The notes beneath the pieces were generated by a model. The model was not told the DNA's origin and ran no database searches. It saw nothing but the letters and a program-made list of their open reading frames with translations. A stretch of 64,000 nt of DNA, from assembly GCF_003172935.1 (NCBI RefSeq), contig NZ_QGKS01000294.1:1-64000 (forward strand). The letters are read 5' to 3'. Numbering within the stretch: position 1 is the stretch's first letter; each line of letters starts with the position of its first letter. This DNA comes from Micromonospora sicca (lineage in GTDB: Bacteria; Actinomycetota; Actinomycetes; Mycobacteriales; Micromonosporaceae). This document shows positions 17,711 to 26,310 of this stretch, in pieces. The position numbers and the translations under genes are program-made.

Positions 17711-18732
17711 TCGTGCTGCGCCTGCCGGGCGGTCTGTCGCTGCGCCTGCGGGCCCGGGCGCTCGCCGTCGGCGCCGGGATCGCGCTGCTCGCCCTCGCCC
17801 TCGGCGTCCTCGCCCTGGCCGGCGGCGAACAGCTCCTGCGCCCGGCCGACGTGCTGCGCACGCTCACCGGCGGGGGCGCACCGGCCGACCGGTTCATCGT
17901 CCTCGACCTGCGGCTGCCCCGGCTCGCCACGGCCCTCGGCGTCGGGGCGGCCCTCGGCCTGGCCGGCGCGGTGTGCCAGGCGCTGCTCCGCAATCCACTC
18001 GGCAGCCCCGACGTGCTCGGCTTCACCCAGGGCGCGGCGACCGGCGGGCTGACCGTGGTGGTGCTGGGCGGCAGCAGCCTCGCCCTGGGCGCCGCCGCCG
18101 TCGCCGGCGGACTCGCCACCGGCGCCGCGGTGTACGCGCTCGCCGGGCGGCGCGGCCTGTCCGGTCACCGGCTGGTGCTGGTCGGGATCGGCGTCACGGC
18201 GATCCTCGCCGGGGTGAACGGCTTCCTGCTGACCCGGGCGCCGCTGATGGACGCCGCCCGGGCCACGCTCTGGCTCACCGGCAGCCTGGATGGGCGGGGC
18301 TGGGTGAACTCGCTGCCCCTGCTGGCGGCGCTGGCCCTGCTCGCGCCGGCCGTCCTCGCCGGCGGGCGGGCGTTGGGCGTGACCGGGATGGGCGAGGACC
18401 TTGCCACGGCGCTCGGCGTGCCGGTGCGGTGGCTGCGGCCGCTGCTGCTCGCGGCGGCGGTCGCGCTGGTGTCGCTCGCCGCGGCCGCCGCCGGACCGGT
18501 GTCGTTCGTCGCGCTCACCGCGCCGCACCTGGCCCGCCGGCTGACCCGGGCGCCGGGACCGAACCTGCTGCCGGCCACCCTCCTCGGCGCCGCGTTGCTG
18601 GTCGCCGCCGACCAGCTCGCGCAGCGCGCCGTCACCGGGCACCAACTGCCGGTGGGCGTGGTGACCGGGGTGCTCGGCGGTGGGCACCTGGTCTGGCTGC
18701 TGGCCACCGAACGTCGAGCCGGCCGGCTGTGA
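17707..18732 (+). CDS. FecCD-type ferric-siderophore ABC permease, subunit 2
   Basis: The 341-residue integral membrane protein is the partner of the upstream permease. It shows the family signature DLRLPRLATALGVGAALGLAGAVCQ followed by LLRNPLGSPDVLGFTQGA, and a late GPVSFVALTAPHLARRL coupling-helix region that meets the ATPase. The ATG at 17707 overlaps the previous stop. The subunits form the heterodimeric channel that moves ferric siderophore into the cytosol. Confidence 0.93.
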   Translation: MIVLRLPGGLSLRLRARALAVGAGIALLALALGVLALAGGEQLLRPADVLRTLTGGGAPADRFIVLDLRLPRLATALGVGAALGLAGAVCQALLRNPLGSPDVLGFTQGAATGGLTVVVLGGSSLALGAAAVAGGLATGAAVYALAGRRGLSGHRLVLVGIGVTAILAGVNGFLLTRAPLMDAARATLWLTGSLDGRGWVNSLPLLAALALLAPAVLAGGRALGVTGMGEDLATALGVPVRWLRPLLLAAAVALVSLAAAAAGPVSFVALTAPHLARRLTRAPGPNLLPATLLGAALLVAADQLAQRAVTGHQLPVGVVTGVLGGGHLVWLLATERRAGRL

Positions 18733-18761
18733 CCCGCCCCCACGAGAACGGAGCACCACCC

Positions 18762-19577
18762 ATGCGCGCCGACACCCCCCGGCTGGTCGGCCGGGCGATG
18801 ACCCTCGCGTACGAGCGGCGGACCGTCGCCGAGGACCTGACGGTGCCCGTACCCGACGGCTCGTTCACCGTGATCATCGGTCCCAACGCGTGCGGCAAGT
18901 CCACGCTGCTGCGCGCGCTGGCCCGGCTGCTCCGCCCCGCCGCCGGCGCGGTCCTGCTCGACGGCGCGGACATCCATCGGCGCGGCACCCGCGAGGTCGC
19001 CCGCGTCCTCGGCATGCTGCCGCAGTCCTCCGTCGCCCCGGACGGCATCACCGTCGCCGACCTCGTCGCCCGCGGTCGCCACCCGCACCAGGGGCTGCTG
19101 CGCCAGTGGTCCCGCGACGACGAGCGGATCGTCGCCGGGGCGATGGCCGACACCGGCGTGGCCGACCTCGCCGACCGGCCGGTAGACCAGCTCTCCGGCG
19201 GGCAGCGGCAGCGGGTGTGGATCGCCATGGCGCTCGCCCAGCAGACCCCGCTGCTGCTGCTGGACGAGCCGACGACGTACCTGGACATCGCCCACCAGGT
19301 CGAGGTCCTGGACCTGTGCGCCCGGCTCCACGAGGAGCAGGGGCGCACCCTGGTGGCGGTGCTGCACGACCTCAACCAGGCCGCCCGCTACGCCACCCAC
19401 CTGGTGGCCATGCGCGACGGCGCGGTGGTCGCCGCCGGGGAGCCGCGCCGGGTGGTGACCGCCGCCCTGGTCGAGGAGGTGTTCGGGCTGCCCTGCCGGG
19501 TCATCGACGACCCCGAGACCGGGACGCCGCTGGTCGTGCCCGCCGCCCGCCGCCGGGTCGGCCCGGCGCCGGCGTAA
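18762..19577 (+). CDS. Ferric-siderophore ABC transporter ATP-binding protein (FepC type)
   Basis: The 271-residue ATPase drives siderophore import. The Walker A is GPNACGKST (note Cys in place of the more usual Gly/Ser), Q-loop MLPQSS, signature LSGGQRQRV, Walker B LLLLDEPT and switch His in AVLHDLNQA, all in order. The ATG at 18762 has GGAG eight bases upstream. An in-frame GTG at 18729 would overlap the permease stop but has no better ribosome site. It is last gene of the iron-regulated rightward operon. Confidence 0.93.
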   Translation: MRADTPRLVGRAMTLAYERRTVAEDLTVPVPDGSFTVIIGPNACGKSTLLRALARLLRPAAGAVLLDGADIHRRGTREVARVLGMLPQSSVAPDGITVADLVARGRHPHQGLLRQWSRDDERIVAGAMADTGVADLADRPVDQLSGGQRQRVWIAMALAQQTPLLLLDEPTTYLDIAHQVEVLDLCARLHEEQGRTLVAVLHDLNQAARYATHLVAMRDGAVVAAGEPRRVVTAALVEEVFGLPCRVIDDPETGTPLVVPAARRRVGPAPA

Positions 19578-19637
19578 CGCTCCGCCGATCCGTCGACCCC
19601 GATGTAGGTTCCGGTCGAACAAGGGCAGGAGCCAGCG

Positions 19638-19871
19638 ATGCCGGTGACCGCAGGAGAGTTCCGGGAGTGGCTCAGCCAGTTCCCCCCGGATACGCCGATC
19701 CCGCCCCCGTTTCGCTCGCCCCGCGCGGCCGCACCGAGGTTTCCGCAACGTGTGCTCAGGGGAAACGCTGCCGCGCGACGAGGTCCAGCATTTCGTCTAC
19801 CGAGCCGGCCGGGTCAGCGACCGGGAACTGCACCGCGCGCACGACGGCGTCCGGGTCGAGCAGCAGGGTGA
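19638..19871 (+). CDS. Small hypothetical protein, possibly truncated
   Basis: The ATG at 19638 has a strong GGCAGGAG ribosome site and begins MPVTAGEFREWLSQFPPDTPI, which looks like a genuine folded start. After about 25 residues the sequence becomes basic, low-complexity Arg/Ala/Pro and runs antisense into the 3' end of the regulator-peroxiredoxin gene. This suggests an original gene that lost its 3' part, with read-through into antisense DNA. I do not recognise a family with confidence. Only the first 100 bp or so are likely to be ancestral coding sequence. Confidence 0.35.
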   Translation: MPVTAGEFREWLSQFPPDTPIPPPFRSPRAAAPRFPQRVLRGNAAARRGPAFRLPSRPGQRPGTAPRARRRPGRAAG

Positions 19872-20637
19872 GCCGCTTGAGCCGGTCCACCCCGCCGGCC
19901 CGGAAGGTCGGTAGGAGCAGGCCGGCGGCGAGCCGGCCGTCCTGGTCGGAGAGCAGCGGGTACGGCAGCCGGGCGTGCTCCGCGAACGCGCGCAGCTGGT
20001 CGGGGCGCTGGGTGCTCACCCCGCGCACCTCGGCGCCGGCGGCCCGGAAGAGGTCGTGCCGGTCGGCGTACGTGCGGGATTCGAGGGTGCAGCCGACGGC
20101 GCCGGGGATGTCCTCCCAGCCGGGTGGCAGGCCCTGGGCGCCGGGGGCGAAGGCCCCAGGGAAGAGGTAGAGCGCAGTCCATTTGCCGGCCGCCGCTGGG
20201 GCGTCCTCGCCACCGTCGTGCCGGGCCAGGGTCATCGTCGGTACCCGTCGGCCGACCAGCTGGTGTACGCGGCGAGCCTCGGCGGAGTCCGCGTCGGCGG
20301 TGGCGGTGAGGTCGCCGGCGCCCATGACGTGCCGGGTGCCCCAGCCCTGCAGGGCGACCAGCACCGGCAGCAGGCCCTCCCCCTTGGCCGTGAGCAGGTA
20401 GTCGTAGCGCGGCGGGTGCGCCGAGTACGGCTGGCGGCGAAGCACGCCGTGCTCGACCAGCGCGCCGAGGCGTTCGGTCAGTGCCCGGCGGCTGACGCCC
20501 AGCTCCCGTTGCAGGGCGTCGAACCGGGTGGTGCCGCCGGCGATGTCGCGGACGATCAGCACGGTCCACCAGTCGCCGAGCACGCCGAGGGCCTGCGCGA
20601 TGCCGCAGTCGGCGTCGCCGAGATCCGTCCGCTTCAC
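19756..20637 (-). CDS. HxlR-family winged-helix regulator fused to a peroxiredoxin (AhpC/TSA-like) domain
   Basis: The 293-residue protein starts at a GTG (20635-20637) with GGGAGG seven bases upstream. Residues about 8-105 are an HxlR domain: Cys11 in DADCGIAQALG, then GDWWTVLIVRDI and LGVSRRALTERLGALVEHGVL (recognition helix and wing). From about residue 150 a thioredoxin-fold peroxiredoxin begins (TALYLFPGAFAPG). A Cys183 in GAVGCTLESRTY occupies the peroxidatic position, preceded by an insertion of about 17 residues. It is followed by EVRGVSTQ and LPYPLLSDQDGRLA. It should be a redox-sensing repressor with its sensor in the same chain. It is divergent from an MFS exporter across 84 bp, its most likely target. 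Confidence 0.85.
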   Translation of the reverse strand: MKRTDLGDADCGIAQALGVLGDWWTVLIVRDIAGGTTRFDALQRELGVSRRALTERLGALVEHGVLRRQPYSAHPPRYDYLLTAKGEGLLPVLVALQGWGTRHVMGAGDLTATADADSAEARRVHQLVGRRVPTMTLARHDGGEDAPAAAGKWTALYLFPGAFAPGAQGLPPGWEDIPGAVGCTLESRTYADRHDLFRAAGAEVRGVSTQRPDQLRAFAEHARLPYPLLSDQDGRLAAGLLLPTFRAGGVDRLKRLTLLLDPDAVVRAVQFPVADPAGSVDEMLDLVARQRFP

Positions 20638-20721
20638 CTGCCACCTCCCGCCCGGTCGCCCTCGTCGACTATAGTCCGTTTCAGATTGGAACTCACTGCC
20701 TCGTGAACGGGGGTCGACGGC
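20638..20721. promoter_or_regulatory. Divergent promoter region between HxlR-peroxiredoxin and MFS genes
   Basis: This 84-bp gap holds an AT-richer stretch with an imperfect dyad, AGTCCGTTTCAGATTGGAACT (20673-20693), whose ends AGT/ACT and inner bases partly mirror each other. It is a reasonable place for HxlR binding and for both promoters. The dyad is weak. Confidence 0.35.
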
Positions 20722-21987
20722 ATGACCGTCAGGCAGGGGGCCGGAGTGTTCTGGCGCTGGTGGACCGCCGGCACGACCAGTTCGGTCGGGTCGGCGGTCG
20801 GCGCGGTGGCGCTGCCGCTGACCGCCCTGACCGTGCTGGACGCGTCCGCGTTCGAGATGGGTCTGATCGCCGCCGCGAGCTACGTCGCCTGGTTGGTGGT
20901 CGGGCTGCCCGCCGGCGTCATCGTGCAGCGGCTGCCGCTGCGCGGCGCCCAGGTCGGCGCCGACCTCGCCCGCGCCGTGGCGGTGGCGTCCATCCCCGTC
21001 GCCTGGTGGTGGGGCTGGCTGACCGTCGCCCAACTGGTCGTCGTGGCGCTGGTTGTCAGCTTCGCCAACGTGCTCTTCGACGTCGCCAACGCCACCTTCC
21101 TGCCGGCCATCGTCGGCCGGGAGCAGTTGCATGCCCGCAACAGCCTCACCTCCGCCACGCACGCCGCCACCCAGCTCAGCGGCCCCGCCCTGGGCGGGCT
21201 CGCGGTGCAGGCGCTCGGCGCGGTGCCGACGGTGCTGGTCAACGCGGCCAGCTACCTGGTCTCGGCCGCGCTGCTGCGCTCGCTGCCGGCCCGGCGGGTC
21301 GACGCCCCGGACCGGTGGCCCCCGCTGGCCGAGATGATCGGTGAGGGCTGGCGCTACGTGACGCGCCACCCGGTGATGGGGCCGACCATGTGGACGGCCA
21401 CGGCGGTGAACTTCGTCTGCGGCGCCCAACTCGCCGTCTACCCGTTCTACCTGGTCCGGGAGCTGCACGCGCCGGCCGCGCTGGTCGGCGTCCTGCTGGC
21501 CGTGGAGGGCGTCGGGTCGTTGGTGGGCGCCACGCTGACCCCGTGGATCGCCCGGCGGTGGGGCACGGCCCGCTCCCTCGTGGTGGCCTGCCTGGTCGCC
21601 GTCGGCGGCGCGTTCGCCGTCCCGGTGGGTGTCGGCTGGCCGGCGTACCTTGCCTTCACGGTCGGCAACGTGGCCTTCGCCGGCGGCGTGGTGGTGCTCA
21701 GCGTGACCACCCGCACCTACCGGCAGACCGCGAGCCCACCGGAGCTGCTCTCCCGGGTGATGGCCACGGTCCGGTTCGTCTCCTGGGGCGCCATCCCGGT
21801 CGGCGGGCTGGTCGCCGGCGCCCTCGCCGGGCTGGTCGGTGCCCGGGTCACCCTCTTCGCCTTCGCCGGGGCGGCAGTGCTGGCCCCGCTGGCCCTGCTC
21901 CTCTCCCCCGTCCGCAGTCTGCGCGACCTGACCGACCTGGCGGTCGACGGACCGACCGCGCGGGAGCACGTGGCAGCCGCGCCCTGA
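20722..21987 (+). CDS. MFS transporter, enterobactin-exporter/multidrug-efflux type
   Basis: The 421-residue protein has about twelve hydrophobic segments. It resembles the MFS_3 (EntS-like) group: an early SSVGSAVGAVALPLTALTVLDA region, the central NVLFDVANATFLPAIVGREQL signature typical of that group, and a second-half QTASPPELLSRVMATVRFVSWG repeat. It probably exports a small hydrophobic compound or siderophore; the nearby iron cluster makes a siderophore possible but unproved. The ATG is at 20722; the HxlR-peroxiredoxin gene is divergent and likely controls it. Confidence 0.88.
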   Translation: MTVRQGAGVFWRWWTAGTTSSVGSAVGAVALPLTALTVLDASAFEMGLIAAASYVAWLVVGLPAGVIVQRLPLRGAQVGADLARAVAVASIPVAWWWGWLTVAQLVVVALVVSFANVLFDVANATFLPAIVGREQLHARNSLTSATHAATQLSGPALGGLAVQALGAVPTVLVNAASYLVSAALLRSLPARRVDAPDRWPPLAEMIGEGWRYVTRHPVMGPTMWTATAVNFVCGAQLAVYPFYLVRELHAPAALVGVLLAVEGVGSLVGATLTPWIARRWGTARSLVVACLVAVGGAFAVPVGVGWPAYLAFTVGNVAFAGGVVVLSVTTRTYRQTASPPELLSRVMATVRFVSWGAIPVGGLVAGALAGLVGARVTLFAFAGAAVLAPLALLLSPVRSLRDLTDLAVDGPTAREHVAAAP

Positions 21988-22019
21988 CGTCGCCGCGCCC
22001 CCGCCGTACTGTTTCTGCC

Positions 22020-22769
22020 CTACCGAGCGGTGGGCGACACCTCGACGCCGGGTTCCTCAGCCATCCGCGACGACACGGCGATGACGAACACGAGTGGCAC
22101 GATCAGCAGTGCCGGTGACCACGCGGACAGGTGTACAGCCACCAGGGCACCGACAGCGGCGCCGCTCATCAGGGCCGCCAGGACCTGAGCCTTGGGCCGC
22201 AAGCCACGCCAAGGGGTCCGAGCGGCAACACCGGCGATCAGGCTCGTGAGCGTGCCTGTCAGGTATGTGGAGGAGAGGCCCGGTACGCCGAACCGCTGGA
22301 TGGCACTGCTCTGCACGCCCAGCGCCGCTGCCGACAGCATCAGGAGAGCAAGATCGACGTGCTCCGAGCGGTTGGCAGGGTTGAGCTCCCAGACGACGAG
22401 AAAGACGACGAACACCAGGAGTTCCAGGACGAGCGCCCGGGTGACCCGACCCGGCCAGACGGGGTCGCCCGGCTGCGCCGAACCGGCGAGTCGGGCTCCC
22501 GCGAGGACTCCGGCGATGAAGCTGACGATGGCGCAGCCTGACGTCAGGGCCAGATCTGCTTCGCCTCTGCCCGCGGAGAGCCCGAGCAGGACCATGTTGC
22601 CCGTCATCACGCTCGAGAAGGCGCCACCCAGGGAGAGGAAGCCAACGGCGTCGGCGCAGCCGGTCAGGAACGTGAGCACGACAACGAGGGCTTGCCTTCG
22701 CTTCAGGAGATCCGGGTTTCCTCTCGCTGTGACGCGGAAGCGCATGACGCGGGGCTTTGTTCTCAACAC
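22020..22769 (-). CDS. DUF1275 (YoaK-like) membrane protein
   Basis: This is a 249-residue membrane protein with about six hydrophobic segments. Typical features are TFLTGCADAVGFLSLGGAFSSVMTGNMV near the N-terminus and LSSTYLTGTLTSLIAG about two thirds along. The family is of unknown function. The GTG start at 22767-22769 has GGAGG ten bases upstream; an ATG eight codons in (22745) lacks a ribosome site. It is divergent from the GntR gene, and the 68-bp gap contains the GTATAC operator-like site, so the regulator could influence it too. Confidence 0.85.
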   Translation of the reverse strand: MLRTKPRVMRFRVTARGNPDLLKRRQALVVVLTFLTGCADAVGFLSLGGAFSSVMTGNMVLLGLSAGRGEADLALTSGCAIVSFIAGVLAGARLAGSAQPGDPVWPGRVTRALVLELLVFVVFLVVWELNPANRSEHVDLALLMLSAAALGVQSSAIQRFGVPGLSSTYLTGTLTSLIAGVAARTPWRGLRPKAQVLAALMSGAAVGALVAVHLSAWSPALLIVPLVFVIAVSSRMAEEPGVEVSPTAR

Positions 22770-22796
22770 TGTCGGCTATCCTCCACAAATTGTTCT

Positions 22797-22805
22797 TCGT
22801 ATACA
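22797..22805. promoter_or_regulatory. Candidate GntR operator TCGTATACA (copy 1)
   Basis: The GTATAC-centred 9-mer lies 33 bp upstream of the GntR start. The reverse complement of the same nine bases occurs at 30930-30938, upstream of the peptide-transport operon. GntR/FCD proteins commonly bind short palindromes of the form TTGTATACAA. Autoregulation is inferred. Confidence 0.6.
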
Positions 22806-22837
22806 CTTCGGCTGGACGTTCATGGAGAGGCGATCAG

Positions 22838-23518
22838 GTGGCTGAAGACCTGCGGGACAAGCTCGGTGCTCAACACCTGCCGCTACGCGACCAGGTCCTC
22901 GCCGCCCTACGGACCGCCATCATCAATGGCGACTACCCTCCCGGTGAGCGGCTGACCGAGGACCGGTTGGCCGAGGACTTCGGCGTCTCGCGCAACCCGG
23001 TCCGGGAGGCACTGCGCGTCGCAGAGGCAGAGGGTTTCGTCGTGATCCTGCCCAGACGAGGGGCGGTTGTCGCCTCCCCCAGCAGCGGAACCATCGCCGA
23101 CATGTTCGCCGTGCGCGAGCGCCTGGAGGCGCTGGCCGCCCGGCTGGCGGCCGAGCGGGCGACGGCGGCGGACGTGGCCGCCCTGAGGGCGCTGCTGGAG
23201 CAGGGCCGCGAGGCGACGGAGCAGCAGGATCTGCGGCGGGTCGCCGAACTGAACACGGCCCTGCACCTGCGCATCCTCCGGATCAGCGGAAACCCCTGGC
23301 TGTCATCGATCGCCAAGGCGCTGTACCTCCATGTGCAATGGGTCTTCCGGCTGGGAGCCGCGGAACGAGCACCCCACTCGTGGAGCGAGCACATTCAGCT
23401 GGTGGACGCCATCGAGTCGGGTGACGGTGAGCGAGCCGAGCAAGCCGCGCTCTCCCACCTTGACGCGGCATCCGCGGCCGCCTACGAGAACGCCGAAGGC
23501 GGGTACGGAGCCCACTAG
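22838..23518 (+). CDS. GntR-family (FadR/FCD subfamily) transcriptional regulator
   Basis: The frame is open further upstream, but the GTG at 22838 with GGAGAGG seven bases before it gives a normal 226-residue protein. The N-terminal winged helix reads LRDQVLAALRTAIINGDYPPGERLTE, then FGVSRNPVREALRVAEAEGF. The C-terminal FCD helical bundle has the metal-binding residues of the type D-x3-x-R, H in ELNTALHLRIL and H in LYLHVQWVF. It is convergent with the transport/gamma-glutamyltransferase operon (3-bp gap at the stops) and shares an operator-like 9-mer with that operon's promoter, so it is the probable regulator. Confidence 0.92.
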   Translation: MAEDLRDKLGAQHLPLRDQVLAALRTAIINGDYPPGERLTEDRLAEDFGVSRNPVREALRVAEAEGFVVILPRRGAVVASPSSGTIADMFAVRERLEALAARLAAERATAADVAALRALLEQGREATEQQDLRRVAELNTALHLRILRISGNPWLSSIAKALYLHVQWVFRLGAAERAPHSWSEHIQLVDAIESGDGERAEQAALSHLDAASAAAYENAEGGYGAH

Positions 23519-23521
23519 TGG

Positions 23522-25312
23522 TCAACGGCCGCAGGCATAGCCCTGCATGCCCCGCGGGTTCGCCCCGGCCCCGAGCACACCCGTAGCCGGGTCGCGGGTC
23601 ACGGCGCAGAGCCGGCCGAGGCTCCACGAGCCGGAGAGCCGTACCTCATGCCCGTACGCGCGCAGTGCCGCCAGGACATCCTCGTCCAGGCGGTCCTCCA
23701 TCACGAGGACGGCGGGCTCGAAGTCGCGCGGGTAGAACGACGCCGGCAGGCTGGTGGTGTGCCACATGGGCGCGTCGATGGCCTCCTGCAGGGCCCGACC
23801 TCCCGCGAGATGACGAAGCAGGAACAGCAGTTGCCATTGATCCTGCTGGTCGCCGCCGGGGGTGCCGCACGCCAGTACGGGCGCGCCGTCGCGGTGCACC
23901 ATCGTCGGGCTCAGGGTGGTACGGGGTCGGCGCCCTGGGGCAAGCGATGAGGCGAGACCTTCCTCGAGCCAGAACATCTGGAGTCGGCTGCCGAGGGGGA
24001 AGCCGAGGTCCGGAATGGTGGGAGAGCTCTGCAGCCAGCCGCCGCTCGGGGTGGCGGAGATCATGTTGCCCCAGCGGTCGACCACGTCGACGTGACAGGT
24101 GTCGCCGCGGGTCACGCCGTCCGGCTTCACCGTCGGCTCGCCCGTCGTGGGATCCACCACGTCGGCCCGACGTCCGGCACTCCGTTGGGCATGGGCAGGG
24201 AGGCGGGGTTCCGCTCCATCGGGACGCCCCGGTCGTAGCTCCGCCGACGCCCGTCCTCCGATCAGACCTGCCCGCTCCCGCGCGTACTCCCTGGAGAGGA
24301 GCGCCTTCACGGGCACGTCGATGCCATCGCCGTACCAGGCCTCGCGGTCGGCGAAAGCGAGCTTGAGCGCTTCGGCCTGGGCGTGGATCCCGCGAGCGGT
24401 TGACGGGTCGTACGCGTGGGGGTCGTCGAGCGCGTCGAGGACCGACAGCGTCTCCAGCAGCACCGGGCCCTGGCCCCAGAAACCGGTCTTCGCCACCGAG
24501 TAGCCGTTCCAGTCGAGGGTTACCGGCTCCTCCCAGGTCGCAGAGTAGGCAGCCAGGTCCGCGCCGGTGACGAGGCCGGCGTGGGGACGCCCGCTGGAGT
24601 CCTGGAACGATTCCCGAGAGAACCGGTCGATCGCCTCGGCGACGAAACCTTCACCCCAGGCACGACGTGCGGCGTCGATCTGCGCCTCGCGGTCGGAGCC
24701 GCCTGCCTGTCCGGCCTTGACCAGTCTTTGAAGAGTCCGCGCGTAGGCCGGGTTGGCGAACATCTCGCCCGCCGCCGGCGGCTTGCCGTTGCGCAGCCAG
24801 AGCTCCGCAGAGGTCTGCCAGTGCTCCTCGAACAGCGATTGCACGGCTGCCACGGTGTCGCCGACCCTGCCGATCAGCGGATGGCCGGCGCCGGCGTATC
24901 CGATCGCCGGCTCCAGCACCTCCTCCAGGAAGAGCGTGCCGTGGTCCCGCAGCAGGAGGAGCCAGGCGTCCACGGCACCGGGCACGGCCGCCGCGAGCGG
25001 GCCGGATCCCGGGATCAGGTCCATCCCGAGGGACCGGAAGTGCTCGATGGTGGCACCGGCGGGCGCGGGCCCCTGCCCACACAGCACCTTCGGGGCCGGG
25101 TCCTGGGCCGTCGCGACGATGGCGGGCACCTCACCGGCTGGCCCGTTGAGGTGTGGTTCCACGACGTGCAGGACGAACCCGGCGGTGACGGCCGCGTCGA
25201 AGGCGTTCCCACCGCGCTCGAGGACCCCCATGGCGGCCTGGCTCGCGAGCCAGTGCGTCGAGGACACCATCCCGAAGGTTCCCTGCAGGGTGGGCCTGGT
25301 CGTGAACGTCAT
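23522..25312 (-). CDS. Gamma-glutamyltransferase family protein (Ntn-hydrolase), cytosolic
   Basis: The protein is 596 residues with no signal peptide, unlike classical periplasmic GGTs. N-terminal GMVSSTHWLASQAAMGVLERGGNAFDAAVTAGFVLHVVEPHLNGPAG is the family's start. Autocleavage/nucleophile Thr405 lies in GDTCHVDVVD, in place of the usual TTH. C-terminal GTPGGDQQDQ and NPRGMQGYACG are substrate-site and terminal motifs. It should cleave gamma-glutamyl amides or related N-acyl compounds. Its ATG overlaps the OppF stop by 4 bp, placing it last in the peptide-uptake operon and implying that it acts on imported substrate. An acylase-type activity is the main alternative. Confidence 0.88.
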   Translation of the reverse strand: MTFTTRPTLQGTFGMVSSTHWLASQAAMGVLERGGNAFDAAVTAGFVLHVVEPHLNGPAGEVPAIVATAQDPAPKVLCGQGPAPAGATIEHFRSLGMDLIPGSGPLAAAVPGAVDAWLLLLRDHGTLFLEEVLEPAIGYAGAGHPLIGRVGDTVAAVQSLFEEHWQTSAELWLRNGKPPAAGEMFANPAYARTLQRLVKAGQAGGSDREAQIDAARRAWGEGFVAEAIDRFSRESFQDSSGRPHAGLVTGADLAAYSATWEEPVTLDWNGYSVAKTGFWGQGPVLLETLSVLDALDDPHAYDPSTARGIHAQAEALKLAFADREAWYGDGIDVPVKALLSREYARERAGLIGGRASAELRPGRPDGAEPRLPAHAQRSAGRRADVVDPTTGEPTVKPDGVTRGDTCHVDVVDRWGNMISATPSGGWLQSSPTIPDLGFPLGSRLQMFWLEEGLASSLAPGRRPRTTLSPTMVHRDGAPVLACGTPGGDQQDQWQLLFLLRHLAGGRALQEAIDAPMWHTTSLPASFYPRDFEPAVLVMEDRLDEDVLAALRAYGHEVRLSGSWSLGRLCAVTRDPATGVLGAGANPRGMQGYACGR

Positions 25313-26310
25313 GAAAGCACCTCACTGTTGTCAGCGGTCCGGACGTCAGGCCGGGTGCCGTCCGGCTGAACCAGGTGGCACGCGGCCTTCCCACCACCGA
25401 CCTCAACCTGCGCCGGCACCTCCGTCGCGCACCTGTCGAACGCGAGCGGGCACCGGGTGCGGAAGCGGCAGCCGGAGGGAGGGTCCAGGGCGGACGGCAG
25501 GTCGTCGCCGAGCAGGACCGGCTGACGCTGCCGTTGGCGGACCGGGTCGGCCACCGGTGCGGCCGCCAGCAGCGCCTGTGTGTAGGGATGGGCGGGTCGC
25601 GTGAAGATCTGCTCACGCGAGCCCGTCTCGACGAGTTGCCCGAGGTACATGACGGCGATCTCGTCCGCCAGGTACTCCACCGCGGACAGGTCGTGGGTGA
25701 TGAAGAGGCAGGCGAACCCGATGTCCCGCTGCAGGTCGGCCAGGAGGTTGAGCACCGACGCCTGCACCGACACGTCGAGCGCGCTCGTGGGTTCGTCCGC
25801 GATGAGCAGCGTTGGCTCGGAGATCAGCGCCCGGGCGATGCTGACCCGTTGGCGTTGCCCTCCGGAGAGCTCATGGGGATAGCGGCGCGCCACTTCGGCC
25901 CGCAGGCCCACCCTCCCGAGTTCCGTGGCGACGCGCGCCTCCCGGTCGCGTCGCGAGATCCGCTCACCCGACAGACGCAACGGCTCAGCCACCACGTCGC
26001 CCACCAGCATGCGCGGGTCCAGCGAGCCGGCGGGGTCCTGGAAGACGATGGACACCTCACTTCGGTGCCGGCGTAGCTGTCGCCGGGACAGGTGCGTGAC
26101 ATCGGTCCCGCCTATCCTGACCACGCCGGCGGTGGGCTCCACGAGCCTCACCACGCACCGGCCCACCGTCGACTTCCCGGAGCCGCTCTCGCCCACCAGC
26201 GCCGTGACCCGGCCCTTCGGAATGGCGAGAGACACACCGTCCACAGCTCGCACCGGCCCGAAGTGCATCACCAGGTCCTCGAGTTCGAGGGCGTTCGGCT
26301 GCGGCGTCAT
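25309..26310 (-). CDS. Oligopeptide/dipeptide ABC transporter ATP-binding protein (OppF/DppF type)
   Basis: The ATG at 26308-26310 (CAGGAG upstream, 4-bp overlap with the previous stop) gives 333 residues. Walker A is GESGSGKST, signature LSGGQRQRV, Walker B LLIADEPTSALD, switch His in FITHDLSAV. The C-terminal HPYTQALLAAAP and CRFRTRCPLAFDRC are the oligopeptide-ABC C-terminal signature with its cysteines. It works as a heterodimer with the OppD-type ATPase just upstream. Confidence 0.93.
   Translation of the reverse strand: MTPQPNALELEDLVMHFGPVRAVDGVSLAIPKGRVTALVGESGSGKSTVGRCVVRLVEPTAGVVRIGGTDVTHLSRRQLRRHRSEVSIVFQDPAGSLDPRMLVGDVVAEPLRLSGERISRRDREARVATELGRVGLRAEVARRYPHELSGGQRQRVSIARALISEPTLLIADEPTSALDVSVQASVLNLLADLQRDIGFACLFITHDLSAVEYLADEIAVMYLGQLVETGSREQIFTRPAHPYTQALLAAAPVADPVRQRQRQPVLLGDDLPSALDPPSGCRFRTRCPLAFDRCATEVPAQVEVGGGKAACHLVQPDGTRPDVRTADNSEVLS

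Noticed and set aside
24416-25369. Long plus-strand frame opposite the gamma-glutamyltransferase gene
   Set aside because: Antisense of a well-conserved enzyme, without a ribosome site.
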